A DNA stretch of 64,000 nucleotides from Lichtheimia corymbifera B2541 (Eukaryota > Mucoromycota > Mucoromycetes > Mucorales > Lichtheimiaceae), in the NCBI GenBank assembly GCA_000697475.1, contig JNEU01000978.1, positions 124,001-188,000 on the forward strand, in the 5' to 3' direction. Both the position numbers and the translations under genes were made by a program. Of this stretch, positions 47,964-60,885 are shown in pieces. The notes beneath the pieces were generated by a model. That model was not told the origin of the DNA. It saw only the letters and a list, made by a program, of their open reading frames with translations, and searched no databases. Positions within the stretch are counted from its first letter, which is position 1. The number at the start of each line of letters is the position of its first letter.

Positions 47964-50586
47964 TTATGCCTCTTCCAGGTATCGGTATTCGAACCTATTT
48001 GAAAGGAATAAGGAATCAGCCATCATTGTGAGGCAAGATGATCGTGTGCTCGATCTTACCGGAAATCAGTCTTTTTTCGTTGACACCATGAACCCTCGTA
48101 ATCAAAATAAATATAGGTGCCTTGCTCATAGTCATCGGTAATCACTTTGGGCTCTTCATGACGTTGGAACCATGTCAGGTACTTTTTATGGAATCGCCAT
48201 GATTGCTTTTTCAATTCCCTTGCTGCAAGGTATCTGGGAGATGCTAGTGAGTCTCTGATTCATCCGGAAGACAAGCGCGTAAAAGAACACTTACTGCTGA
48301 TAGGTTCCTTGCTGGTAATAAAAGATGAAAAATAACGCATCCATATCGAATTTATCGAATAACACAGGATTATCAAAGACGGCCAATGGCTGTTGTGGAT
48401 AATAGTTGGGCGTGGGATAAGGGTTGGCAGGTTGATATGTTTTTGGCCTATCAACGCAACAATGAATTAGGTTTGGTCTACTCATCCCACGTGGGCACGT
48501 GCATGTGCTTACCGTTCAGAATCAACGAGATCAGGTACATGCTGTAAACTTGTATCCAGCATCTGGTGTGTATACATCATATCAGCTTTGCCTATACCTA
48601 TAGCATTGTTATTAATCCATTTGCCCTCTTGCCTCATAATATCCACTCTGCTGATCTTACCTTTAGCTTTGACCGCTTCAAATGCCGGTGCAAGATCCGC
48701 CAGTGATGATGGTAAGCGTGCTTCACTCATATCGGGTGGTACACTGGAAGCGTCAGGTGACTAATAGAAGAAAAAAAAGTAAGCATCTATCAATGGCAAA
48801 GTATCAAATACCAATAAACGCACCTTGGCTGGATACTGTGAGGACAACAATGCAGCACCAGGTTGCTGTATCACATGTTGTTGACGTTGTTTATCTTCCT
48901 TGACTTGATCAATGATCTCCGGAGGCTTTGTCCATGCATTCTCTACTGGTTTGTCGTTTGCACCGGGTGTCTTATCCTGCTTCTTTGATAGACTATCATG
49001 GGAGCCTGACGTAGAAACACCTGCTGCCGCCGCTTGTGCATACTTGAGCCCTGTTGTTGCGGGTGCTATTACTTCTGGTGTCGATTTGGTTGAGCTGGGG
49101 GTCCTTAGAGGGCTCGTGCCGTTTGATTTTGCTACATGAATTGCTGTTTTAGTAAAAGATCCAGCCAAGAGAATGAACGGATTCTTACATTTGCGCTCTT
49201 CCAAGGAGGGTGTAAGTGGATCTTCTATAGCTTATGTCAGACCAACATCATTCGTCAGCGGAAAGAGCGTGTATATATATGTCTTACTTGACTTGGGACT
49301 CAAGATCTTTTGTGGTGTAGCCTTAAATGAGGAAACATGTTAGCTCATGCTAATAGCCATTTTCTAGAAGCATTTACCTCTTCTTCTTTTTCCTTCTCTC
49401 TCTCCTTTTCTCGTTCCTTTTCTTTCACTCTCTCTTGTCGTTCTTTTTCTCGTGCGGCTCGTTTGGAGTGCGGCTTCTCATCTTCTTCCTTAGATTCAGG
49501 TTTGCCTATGCCGATGAATATGTAAGTCATCTTCCAGCAGAGGAATTGGATGGGGCTGAGTCACTCACTCTCGTTATGTGCAAAGTATTCATCTGTTGCA
49601 ATAGTATATAGTTCCTCGTCGTCTTCCAGATTTAAATCGTCATACATGTATTCGTCTTCCTCAAAATCAGGATCCTGATTCATTCGAATATAAGCGACAA
49701 GGGCAGTTGATGGATAACCAATGCAGTATATATACCTGATTGCTTTCAACATAGTACTGTACATCATCTTTGATAGCAGCAACCTATCATATTATGCGTG
49801 TGAGTAACATAGAAATGTAAAAAAAAAAAAGAAAAAAAGTCTCAAAGTACACACCTTGTCCACTTGCAGATGATCGTTTTCCAGTAATCGGAGGATGAGT
49901 TCTAACCGACCGAGATGATACTTGTTGCGTTCGAAATGGTGTTCAAGCTCACTGATGCGCTCCTGTCGACTGTGATCTTTCTTGCCGCGTTTGGATGTGC
50001 CTTGTAATGTCTCGATCTCTGCCTCTGCTGCTTCCATTTGTCGTTCTATCTCGGTCTTGGTGGTGGTGATCCATTCGCAAACATCCAACTTCTCCTTCTC
50101 CTTTGGATCCATCTTCTCTTTAAGCATGAGGCCTTCTTTGGAATATGCCTTGGTCTTCATTTCCTTCTCTATGGTCTTGAACCGCTCCATTTGCAACTCG
50201 ATAAGCTTGCGATTCTCCAGCAACGCACTCTTGTCCTTGATTTCATTCGACGATAGCCACGTCTTGATTTGATCACGTAGTCGCTGCAGCTTCTTAATCT
50301 CCTTTTTCAAGTCCTGCTCGTATTTCTCTTTCTGGTTCATGTTGTTCGTCGAATGTATCTTGTCAAAGATGGTCTCAAAGATCTCGACACCTTCGCTCAC
50401 TTTCTTCAACACTCGGTCAATCTCGGCTAGATTGAAATGGACAAGGTAAGTGCATGGTTGGGAGCGAGTGAAAAAGACGAATAGTAATCGCGTGTATGTT
50501 TTATGCGCGTGTTGAAGGAGTTGGTGGACGTAAACGGCAATAGAAATGGGTGTGGGCTACTCACTCTGTAGCTTTTTCATGGACAT
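47964..50586 (-). CDS. not3: CCR4-NOT complex subunit NOT3/NOT5
   Basis: Thirteen exons from 50565-50586 down to 47964-47994 join in frame to 598 residues. NOT3 is a scaffold of the CCR4-NOT deadenylase that shortens mRNA tails. The N-terminal domain is unmistakable: [77 protein letters not shown], and it continues as a long coiled coil to about residue 200. The middle is acidic, then a Lys/Glu/Arg-rich stretch, then Ser/Thr-rich linker. The C-terminal NOT box ([62 protein letters not shown]) closes with FEYRYLEEA. The acceptor before [10 protein letters not shown] was set at a ccag after the nearer ctag,since only that keeps frame. Confidence 0.95.
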
Positions 50587-51431
50587 GGCGGATGCGTTGT
50601 CGTCGTTGTGGTGGTCGTCGTTGATAAAGGAGAGAACAAGGTGACTGGAAACTGATAAAATTGTAGCAAGATCCGAACTATTACAACCAACTCATCATCC
50701 ATCCCTTGTTTGTCGATCATCTAATAGTTTCATTGTCGTCATGGAAATAAATCATTCATTTAATGATACACAGCGGTGATAGTTGCTAGGATTGCATGAT
50801 TACACGATGCGTTGTCAAGATAGCCCAACATTAGTTAGCTCGTACACAATATCATAATAAATGGTTCTTGTCTATCAATTACATTGCAAGCGATCACGAA
50901 AAAGTTATATAAGGATGTTGATATTGGTGGTCATGGCAACGAAGATATACCGGAAAAATAGCTTTAGCTATTTCCTCTTTCCTAGTGTCTACGACTGATC
51001 CAATATTATTATTATGAACAACGGCATTAAGGATATAAGAGTACAATGGGATGGGAAGGGATGACTCAAATTAAACTCTTATGGAAGGTCATGGATCATT
51101 TACTCGCAACCAAGGGTCATCAAAAAGGTGCTTTCATTGTCTTTGGAACATTTTAGTCGTAACGAAGGCGCATGAATAGCAATAGTGTCAGTGGATACCA
51201 ATACATATGAATGTTATAATATATAAGCGTTTATTTGACTATGGATCAATAATGTGTAAGGGAATAGATGAAGATGCTATGATGGGATCATGTACGGGCG
51301 AGAATGATTTGGAGGATTTACAAGGATTTCTAGGCGTGAAGCTATCATTGCCAGTCAACCCTTGCATGCGCTGTTTTGTTTTTTAAGCCAGATTTTTGCT
51401 TGCTGACCTCTTGTCACTCTATATATCCAAC
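50587..51431. other. Intergenic between divergent NOT3 and MIC60
   Basis: About 845 bases containing two promoters. AT-rich with no domain-bearing frame; nothing else recognised. Confidence 0.55.
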
Positions 51432-53330
51432 ATGCTGAAAGGTGCCTCCGCATTGGCAAGGGCAGGTACCCGAGCAGCCCCTGGTGCACGCTTCCATCAG
51501 GTAAATGGGTGGGTTCCTTGCACTTGTGATTACTCAATCTCACACGGTTCTTTGTACATAGGTGTCGCGATACTATGCAACTGAAGCAACCAATGGCACG
51601 ACTACCAGCACCGCCACCAGCACCGTGAAGAAGAGTTCTTTTGGCAAAAAGCTTTTCTGGACAACAGCATTGGGAGTTACATTGTATGGTGGAGCGACCT
51701 ATGCAGCATTACACAATGAGGCGTTTTATGACACTTACACGACATATGTGCCAGGCGGTGAGCAAGTATTGGACGCTATTGAAGACGCCATGCACGATGC
51801 CGAGTTTAAAAAGAACTTGGATGCAGCCACTGAATGGAAGAACACGGCCGTTTCTGCAGCTGGACAAGTGCAAGGTTACGCTATGAAGGCTAAGGATACT
51901 GCTGCTGATCTCTACGAGTACGCTCAAGATGCTTATGCTCAGTTCACCGGTGACAAGGACGCACCAAAGATCCCATCATCCGATGGCAGTATTCCTGCTA
52001 CGACGACAAAGCGACGTAAATTCAGCCGACGTGGTGCCATCTTTTCCAACGTGATTGAAACAGACCAGGATGCTCCTGTACCTCAGTTTAAACCTGTTGG
52101 TGAACCCAAGTTGGATGAATTGGCTGCTACTATCCAAACCTTGGTCAAGATGTTGAATGAAATCGGTCTCAAGGGTCACGCCAAACGCTTAGCTGATTAT
52201 GGATCACATGAAGTCGAGCAATTGTATCGCGAATATCGCAAGGTGTGCAATGATGAGGATCGTGTACTCAAGGATATCAAGGAGCTTGTGAATGAATCGG
52301 GTGCTCTTGCTACACACGTTGAAAAGCATTTGGAAGAGATGGATGCCAAGGTCCTTGCTGCACGTGAGCGATCCATTGATCGTGTTCAAGAAAAGAAGGA
52401 CAAGATCAGACGTGAATTTGCTATCGAGGCTGAAGAGATCAAGAAGGAATACCAGGCTCTTGCTATCAAGCAATTGAACACCCAACATGAAGAATTCAAG
52501 GTGGCTATGGCCAAGGAACTCGAGGAGCGTGCTGTGGAACTCAACCGTCAATTCATGCGTCAAATTCGTCAAAAGGTTGAGACTGAACGTGGCGGCAAAT
52601 TGGCTCGCGTCGATGAAGTGGCTGTACGTCAACGTTTGCTCGAACAACTCTCTTATCAAAATGCTGAGGATTTGGACGATTCACGCAAGGCACATCAACT
52701 TGTAGCTGCTGTGGATGCTCTTAAGCGTGCTGCCTATGCTGGAAATCAACAAGCTTTCTTGGATGAGTTACAGACTTTGCTCGTAATCAGTGCACCAGCA
52801 TCACCTTTTGCCGATCTTGTGGAACGACGTAACGACGAACTTGTTCAAGTGGTTGCACGTAGCATCTCTGAAACCGTAGCACGACATGGCATTGATTCTA
52901 AGGCACAACTTGAAGAACGATTTGCCAACGTAGCAGCTGAAGTGCGTCACGCTTCGCTTATACCTGAGGAGGGTAGCAGCATGATCTCCCATATCATTTC
53001 TATCATTATGAGCAAGTTGATGTTCAAGAAGCAAGGCTTGGTTCCTGGTGATGATCTCGAATCGCGTATGGCTCGTGCTGAATACTATCTTGAACGTGAG
53101 AATGATCTTGAAAGTGCAACTCGTGAAGTGAATCAGCTCAAGGGATGGCCCAAGCATTTGGCAGCTGATTGGTTGGATGCTGCTCGTCGACATTTGGAAA
53201 TTAAGCAGGCTCTTGAGGTAAGTAAAAGGGATGGGATAGAAAGTGATGGTGTTGGATATCCATTCACACACTACGGTCATTGTAGATTATGCGAACACAG
53301 GCTTTGTTAGGCAGCATGTCTCAACTTTAG
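51432..53330 (+). CDS. mic60: MICOS subunit MIC60 (mitofilin)
   Basis: Three exons (51432-51500, 51562-53217, 53286-53330) give 589 residues. MIC60 shapes crista junctions of the mitochondrial inner membrane. Visible parts: a basic presequence (MLKGASALARAGTRAAPGARF), one transmembrane helix (LFWTTALGVTLYGGATYAAL, about residues 52-72), a long Glu/Lys/Arg-rich coiled coil (about 200-380), and the C-terminal mitofilin signature region with ARAEYYLERENDLESATREVNQLKGWPKHLAADWLDAARRHLEIKQALE. The first intron falls right after the presequence. Confidence 0.94.
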
Positions 53331-54568
53331 AATCTTCACATTATTATTACAGCAATAAAACACCAACCAAAAAAATACAAGATCGTGAAACCGGCATATC
53401 ATTCATCAGTCATTTCGGCAACTTTTGAAAGAGGGGTGTTTGTGTTTGTGCATGCATGCAACAGACAGGATTTATTTCTGGACAACTGCTCGATACTTTG
53501 CATATGGATGGCGGGATCAGCATATCCAGCGGTGGCTTTGTGCATTTTGCTCTACCAACTTTGATGGATGTCGTTTACTTGTACAAATCAGGGACCATTG
53601 CTCACATGTCAGGTGGTGCTATTACTCCTTCTTTTCCACAACAAACAATGCGGTTTTTTTTTTTACAGAATGATACTACACGTGCTACGCACAGCGACAT
53701 TTATATATCTTTCGACACTTTATGCAGCAGCTATTCGGATGACACGCCAACCAATGCAGCGCTAAAATTGATCGGCATTACGTACATGGTCGATTAACAG
53801 CTATACGTAAGTTATAAAAATGATGTGCCATTTTGCATGACATTGGCTTATATCATCCAATCAGACCACTCTTCACGTCAGGGTCAACTGAATGGTTATA
53901 CAAAATCAGCCTCTTAGTCAGCTGAAGTGGACGGGAGAAACGTATGTATATATCGTAAGTGTGTTACTGCATGTTATTCTACACGCCACTAAGCATGATG
54001 TGTAGATGATGCAGTTTTGTTATACAGCTTCTCTTTTTTCATTCGTTGATCGATGCGACTCCATTCTACGCCATCACCTTTCATCCATTTGTATCCCCAT
54101 TCTCTCTCTGTCGTCAAGAACCCTGAACATCATCAAGGTGGAAATATTTGTATACATACATACTGTGTACAACCTTGCACACAAGCACACACGCACACAC
54201 AAAGACAGCCATTCATTGTTGGATTCGATACCCCGCCATCACACGATTGTGCACCATTGTTGTATATATGCGTCATTGATGATGGAGCAGACCAAACCTT
54301 GTACGTACCGTGGGCCAAAACAGAAAAACAACAAAGCTGCATGGTATGCTCTGCACATGTTGAATGCAGCAAGGTGAGGTCGTGTGGGTTTCCTTTTATG
54401 CGAAGCATCCTCTCATATCTTTTCTTTCCAACAACATTAGCATGGATCGGGGATACACACAGCCGTAGTGGGTGATAGCCGTGCATAAAAGCGATTGGTA
54501 GCATTCTCCCTTGCTTGTCTTTTTTCCTTTTCTTATCTTGTCTCTCCTCACTTTGGATCGACAGCTAA
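53331..54568. other. Intergenic 1.2 kb before the P-type ATPase
   Basis: Contains a t-run near 53655-53664 and a cacacac-rich stretch near 54176-54203. A 113-codon frame (53456-53797) and others to 140 codons lack family signals or splice support. Presumed ATPase promoter and 5' UTR on the right. Confidence 0.5.
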
Positions 54569-57500
54569 ATGTCAAAACACCCACAAACGGACGACAGCCA
54601 TAGTCCGCAGCATGCTGTTATCGACATCCCTTTCAATGATGGCAAGGCTTCAGTGGAACAGCAAATCGAGATTCATGGTAAACATATTATCTTATATCCA
54701 ATTGGTTTGTTTTAATACGTTGATTTAGTGCACGACCTTTTTGATGTCAAAGAAAACAAAAACATCTCGCTCGAAGAAGTACTCGAAGGGCTATGTTACG
54801 TGATGCATTTCCGCATTCAGGGTGGATGTCAACCACACCTCGATATTAAGCTAATGCGACGACTCTGTGAGGCGCTCTTGCTCAACGCTGGACATACTGA
54901 AGGTCATCTGCTACGTAAACGTTCCACACATGCTGCCGATATGGCCTTTTTTCTCTTTGGTGATTTCCTCGAAGAAGGTAAGTTTTAGCGTGTGCACCAT
55001 AATCGATCACTTTTTCCTTTTTCTGTATTGGTGTACCAGGGTATGGGAAATGTGGCACTTATATCTATTTCTTCTATCCAGTTGCCGAGTTTCGTGTCGT
55101 GGTTGGAGAAAAAGATGTGTATGAGCTCAAAAACCATCTCAAGATTCATTATCGGTGTCAACCTTATTGCACGGATGAACAAAAGCAGGGTGCCATTGCT
55201 ATCGTACAACTCCTGACCGAGTTTTTTCCACGACATATCGATGATTGGCGTGACCTTATCAAAGAAGGGGAACAAGATGACATGGAAAAATTGCTGGGCT
55301 CCTCATTAGCGAGTGATATTGCCAAGCAAAAGACAACGACAAAGATGCCTCGTGGTGGTATGGTGGTACCTACCGACAACACAGTATTGCTGCCACCGCC
55401 TCCTGCTTTATATTTTGATCGATCAGTTGAGAAGCTATTGAATATGTTTCCACACACGCATCCTGAACAGGGTCTACCAAGTGCTCTTGTGCCTGCATTA
55501 CGAGAACAGTATGGCACCAATAAGCTTCCCGATCCTCCGCGACCAAGTGCATTAAAGATGCTCTGGACCCAAATTACCGATTTCATGGTGCTATTACTAC
55601 TTGCAGCTGCAGTCGTGGAAGCCGGTCAGCAAGAATTCAACAGCATGGCGGTTCTTTTGATTGTTGTGGTGCTCAATACAGTGATTGGATTTACCCAAGA
55701 ATGGAAAGCAAGTAAAACTCTCAGTGCATTGATGGATCTCACTGTGCCACAGGTAAATGTGCAACATCAATGAATTGATTCTTTGTGTGCTAATCACAAT
55801 GAAATTATAAACAAAGGCCCAAGTCATTCGCGATGGAGAGCAAATCATGGTGGATTCGGAAGACCTTGTTCCTGGTGACTTGGCAGTCTTAGATGAGGGC
55901 GATGCAGTGCCTGCTGATATCCGGTTGATCGATGTTGCCCAATTAGAATTGGTGGAAAGTATTCTTACTGGTGAAAGTTTACCGGTGCTGAAGAAAACAG
56001 ATGCAATCAAGGCTAAGGTAAGATATTACTACTACTATCATCTACCCCCTTTTTTTCTCCGCTTGACTAACACATGTTGTACGTCATAGTCGCGGCGCAT
56101 ACCTCTCGGCGATTGTCTCGGGAATGCATTCATGTCGACTACTGTAGCTCGTGGACGTGGTAGAGGCATCGTTGTGCGCACTGGGGAGCAAACAGAGGTA
56201 ACATGATGGGATCAATTAACTTCTTGATCTAAAAGACTCACACAAACATTTGACTAGATTGGTAAAATCAGTTCCGCCATCCAAGCAGGATCAAAGCGAA
56301 AACAAAAAACACCTATTCAACGACGCCTTGATAAACTGGGAAAGATCCTGGTGCTTATTGCCATTGTCCTTTGTGCACTGGTCGTCGTCATTGGAATTGC
56401 ATGGAAGCATGATGTTCGTACAACGGTCAACATTGGCTTAAGGTAAGGTACACGCACAACTCACATATACATGTGGATACCTTGTTGATGTGACATTCAC
56501 ATGCTGTGCATAGTCTTGCAGTATCGGTCATCCCTGAAGGCCTGGTAGCTGTCACAACGGTGACCATGGCATTAGGAGTACGCCGTATGGCAGCAAAGTA
56601 AGCTTTCCTTTATTTGTTTGTTTGTATTTCATGCATACTAAAGCTTTGTTTGTAACTGATGGATGATAGGCAATGTGTTGTCCGAACACTCCCAGCTGTA
56701 GAATCCTTGGGTAGCGTCACTGTTATTTGCTCCGATAAGGTAAGCCCTTCTTTTTACATGCGTTGTCACCTGGATTAACATGTGCTGCTGTAGACTGGAA
56801 CATTGACTGAAGGCAAAATGGGTGCAGCTGAGCTGTGGACAGCCGATGATGCATTATATCGATTCACAGAGTCAACGTCGCTTGATCCTACACATGGAGA
56901 TATCATAGTTGAGCCTGCCGAATTACGCCGACGCATGATTCATGTACGACGTACAGCAGTTGACATTGATGAGCAGATGCACCAAGATGACACAATTGAC
57001 TATGCTGCTATGCGTACAAGACCAATTGATCGCACCATGCCAAACGCATATACACCCCATTTACGGCACGCATTTATGGTATCTGCGCTTTGCAATAATG
57101 CCTCTGTCAAACGTGATGACCAAGGCAACTGGACAACAGTGGGTGATCCAACCGAAGTCGCCTTAACGGTAGCTGCTCAAAAGGCCAATCTTGGACGTGA
57201 CCATTGGACAACCACAGAGGGCATGCAAAAGGTGTTTGAGCGTGCTTTTGATAGCGAACGCAAGTTGATGAGCACTATCTATCGACCATCTACCGAGAAT
57301 GATAACAAGGGCCAATTATATGTGCTCTGTAAAGGCGCTCCTGAAGAGCTATTACGCAAATGCACCACGTATCTCACACCCACCACTACAGCATCACCAT
57401 CATCTTTATCCTCACCTTTACCACCGCCACCACCTATGCCATCAGCTCTTACAAATGACACCGCCAGCTCTTCCTCCAGCACAATGACAGACAATAGCAG

Positions 57501-59237
57501 CAGCAGCAAGAATAATAATAACGATGATGCATTGGATGATGGTGGTATCGCTAGCGATCAAGGCGTTTCAAGTAATGAGCATGATAATCATACGCTGACG
57601 ATGAATGATATATTTGCCACCAAAGTCACGGATGAAAGTTCCCGCATGGCATCACAAGGTTTACGAGTGCTTGGCCTAGCATTTAAGCGTGTACCTGACA
57701 TGGATGACGAGAAACTGGAATCGATTGGTGAAAATGATTTTACCTTTCTGGGTCTTATTGGCTTGATTGATCCTCCCAAGCAAGGTGTTAAAGAATCCGT
57801 GGAGACATGCCAACAAGCTGGTATTCGTGTAATGATGATTACGGGTGACCATGTGGAAACAGCTGTCGCCATTGCTTCTCAACTCGGCATATTCAAGCGT
57901 GATACACCTGGCATGGTAAAGTAAAATCCAATCTATGTTGTATATGGAATCCACTAACATGGATTTGGACGTATGCAGAGCAGAGCTATTCTGGGACGTG
58001 AACTTGACTTGCTTTCTGAAGAAGCGATCATTTCCCTTGACCCGTTTCCCAATGTCTTTGCAAGAGTGAGTCCTGACAACAAGCTGACCATCGTGCGAGC
58101 ATTACAGCAACGTGGTGAATTAGTGGCTATGACGGGCGATGGTGTGAATGGTAAGCTATATATTGATCTCCTATCGTTCATATATCAACCTTGTGTATGT
58201 GTGTGGATTTTTTAGATGCTCCTGCAATAAAGTCAGCTGATGTGGGTGTGGCAATGGGCCAAGCTGGTACCGAGATCACCAAGCAGGCTGCTGATCTTGT
58301 CTTGTTGAACGACAACTTTACAACGATTGTATCAGCAGTTGAGGAAGGTCGGCACGTGTTTGACAACATCCTCAAGTTCATCGTCTACTTGCTCAGCTGC
58401 AATGGATCTGAAATCTTTTTGATGCTGACATGTTCAATTGCCAATATCGAAACCCCATTTACTGTGATGATGATCCTTTGGGCCAATATTATAGGTACAC
58501 TCCCAATGACTCCTTTTCTCATCATCCTTGCTTGTTGCTCATCATCATCCATGTGTAGCTGATATCCCACCTGCTATGGCGCTTGGTGTGGAGCCACGTG
58601 AAAAAACGTTAATGAAACGATCACCACGCGATCCTAACACGGGTGTGGTTACTCTTGCTGTCTGGATCGTCATCCTGTCCCAATCATTGCTTATTGCCGC
58701 CCTTACGCTTGGAAGCTACGTGCTTGCATTATATCGATACAACTACCCTGTTCCTGAAGCCCAATCCTTGGTAAGTGTGGGTGCTTTCTTTATTTACGTG
58801 GCAACATTATTAACATTTATTGATATAGGCATTTACTTGTCTCACCACAATTCAATTGACGCATTCTTTCCTCTCTCGAAGTGTGCATCTTTCGGTCTTC
58901 AAGACGGGATTGCTGAGCAATCGCTGGATGGTCGCAGCTTTCCTCATCTCCTTCTTCTTTTTGATCCTGGGGATCTATGCTCCTGGTATGTTGGATATGC
59001 ATTTTTTTCTGGCCTTCCATATGTATGGAAACTTCAGTACAAGGCAGCATCATCATCACCCATATCCCTGCAGATCGTATACTAATCCATCATCATCCGT
59101 TAGGCATATCAACTTGGCTCGAACTCACCTATGTTGGATGGCAATCATGGGTCATGGTTATCGTGTCTCTCACGATACATATCATTGCTGTTGAATTATT
59201 GAAGCTGACATTGAGACGTCTCAAAGTAACCATCTGA
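54569..59237 (+). CDS. P2-type cation-transporting ATPase with EF-hand-like N-terminus
   Basis: Fourteen exons (54569-54677, 54729-54977, 55082-55752, 55817-56017, 56090-56197, 56258-56442, 56514-56597, 56670-56739, 56794-57915, 57979-58150, 58216-58494, 58559-58770, 58829-58985, 59104-59237) join in frame to 1250 residues. It pumps cations using an aspartyl phosphate: TGES (about 394-397), DKTGTLT with Asp558, [14 protein letters not shown] (986-991). Helices M4 [11 protein letters not shown]5 NGSEIFLML and M6 [16 protein letters not shown] keep the Glu, Asn, Glu, Asn and Asp that line Ca site II in SERCA/PMR1, while the [10 protein letters not shown] end is more like fungal Na/K (ENA, IID) pumps, so the ion is Ca2+ or Na+/K+. 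A ~240-residue N-terminal extension has an EF-hand-like loop ([12 protein letters not shown], 42-53). A Pro/Ser/Asn-rich insert (about 750-820) sits in the nucleotide domain. Confidence 0.92.
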
Positions 59238-60531
59238 TCCAAAAACAGCTAGGACACCAACAACACAAAATTGCACAAGCGCACACACACACATTGCATT
59301 ATTGTCACTTTACATTCCCCTACCTTGTTTATCTCCTCTATTCCCTTTCTTGTAGTAGTAGTATAGTATATGACATGCACACGTTATTCTGGGCGAATGA
59401 AAGTGTTATTTGTACAGCATCACATTCCATGTTTGGGTATGCATGACTAAGACAGGATATAATAGTGCCCGCCCGATGTTGATGGTTGGGTGGTACATGC
59501 GTGAGCGCGTGTGTCATCGGATAGGGTTGGTTGAGAAGGGGGAACATGTATACATCTCCTCGAGCCCTCCCTAGCACTGCTTGTCAATCGATGAGATAGG
59601 ATGGATGCTATATAGTTAAAAAGAAGATGCCAAAGAATCCCGTATCAGTTTCGTAATCTCAAGCGCATAAGCTCGCATGCATCAATTATCGATGCTGGTT
59701 GCATATGACCCATCGATGGTCCAGGATTTTCGAACATAATCATCAACAGCAATATACAGCTTATCTCCTTGCCAAATGACCATGACTCTGCACCCCAATG
59801 ATCATCATTTGCTTATTTGCGTATATTGGTTGTTTTGACCCCCGAGTCATCTTTATCTCGGCGGTGATCATTTCATAAGTGCTTCTTTTACGGAGGCATA
59901 TGATGCTCCATATTCATGAAGGAAAGCGCAACACTGTCTTGCTTTCCCAAACAAGCATATCAGCAAGGAGAATAACGTCGAGGGCGGAAAACATAAAGGG
60001 GAAAGGAAAGAAGAAATGGCCGATGATAATGATGTCCAGTCAAACGATGTGTATGCTAAGAAAAGACTTGGGCGACAATGAGCCTCTTGTTATACGCCTA
60101 CCCATAAATCTGGTTCATCCATGCGCACTTTGGCAACCGGAAAAAGGGTGCATCCATTGCACGCACACCCATACACACATACGTACATACATTCAGAGCC
60201 ATACTTTATTATACAGAATTAAAGTAAGAAAGTATAAACTCACCTTTGTTATGTAGGGGTTATTGTTGTTATCGTTGTCCATGATGGCATTTCTCTATTG
60301 CGTTAGACCAGGGAGTAACAGGAGACGGCATCCATGTAAATGAGCCATCGCTTTGTATTTTCAAGGGATGAGCCAAGGGCCTGGTGTAGCAGTAGATGAT
60401 GTGCCTGGCCATGATTTTCATTTGTGCTCTCCTATTGTGTTGGTGGTTAAAGGGGGTGGTTGCTTTTTCGTCACTTGAGCCATTTCACCTCCTCCTCCTC
60501 GTCTTACTATGTACGTGTGAGTGTAGTATAC

Positions 60532-60573
<42 letters not shown>

Positions 60574-60885
60574 GGCCCAATAGTCATTATCCCCCAACCA
60601 CAGATGTCTATATCCGGCTACAACTCCTTGTCTCTTGGAAACTTTTTCTTTGAAGGCAATAAACAAAGGTTATACGCAATTGACAGTGGATATAAAAAGG
60701 ATGACATTGATGGGAGTAGCGCGCGTGGCACTTTTTTCTCTAAACCTTGCGCTTGGCTATCTACCCACATCCATAGCCACACACCCACACCCACGACCCT
60801 GTACTTTTGTATATGAATAATTATTTCTTTTCCATCATCCCATCCTACCTATCATATACATTATAATTTGGACACACACACAATA
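59238..60885. other. Intergenic 1.6 kb between ATPase and URC4-like genes
   Basis: No gene supported; a 125-codon frame at 59879-60256 and a 118-codon one across the CA repeat are not credible. The region should hold the ATPase 3' UTR and the URC4-like promoter. Confidence 0.55.
60530..60569. repeat. CA microsatellite
   Basis: A 40-base run of CA with one CG interruption near its start; pure CA from about 60537. Length is likely to vary among strains. Confidence 0.9.

Noticed and set aside
47980..48000. gttcgaata-like string as a tRNA B box
   Set aside because: No A box or cloverleaf is found at the right spacing, and it lies in the NOT3 last exon.
53456..53797. 113-codon frame upstream of the P-type ATPase
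   Set aside because: No homology recognised and no splice or promoter support.
60396..60816. Two plus-strand frames across the CA repeat
   Set aside because: They arise from the Thr/His translation of the CA repeat.
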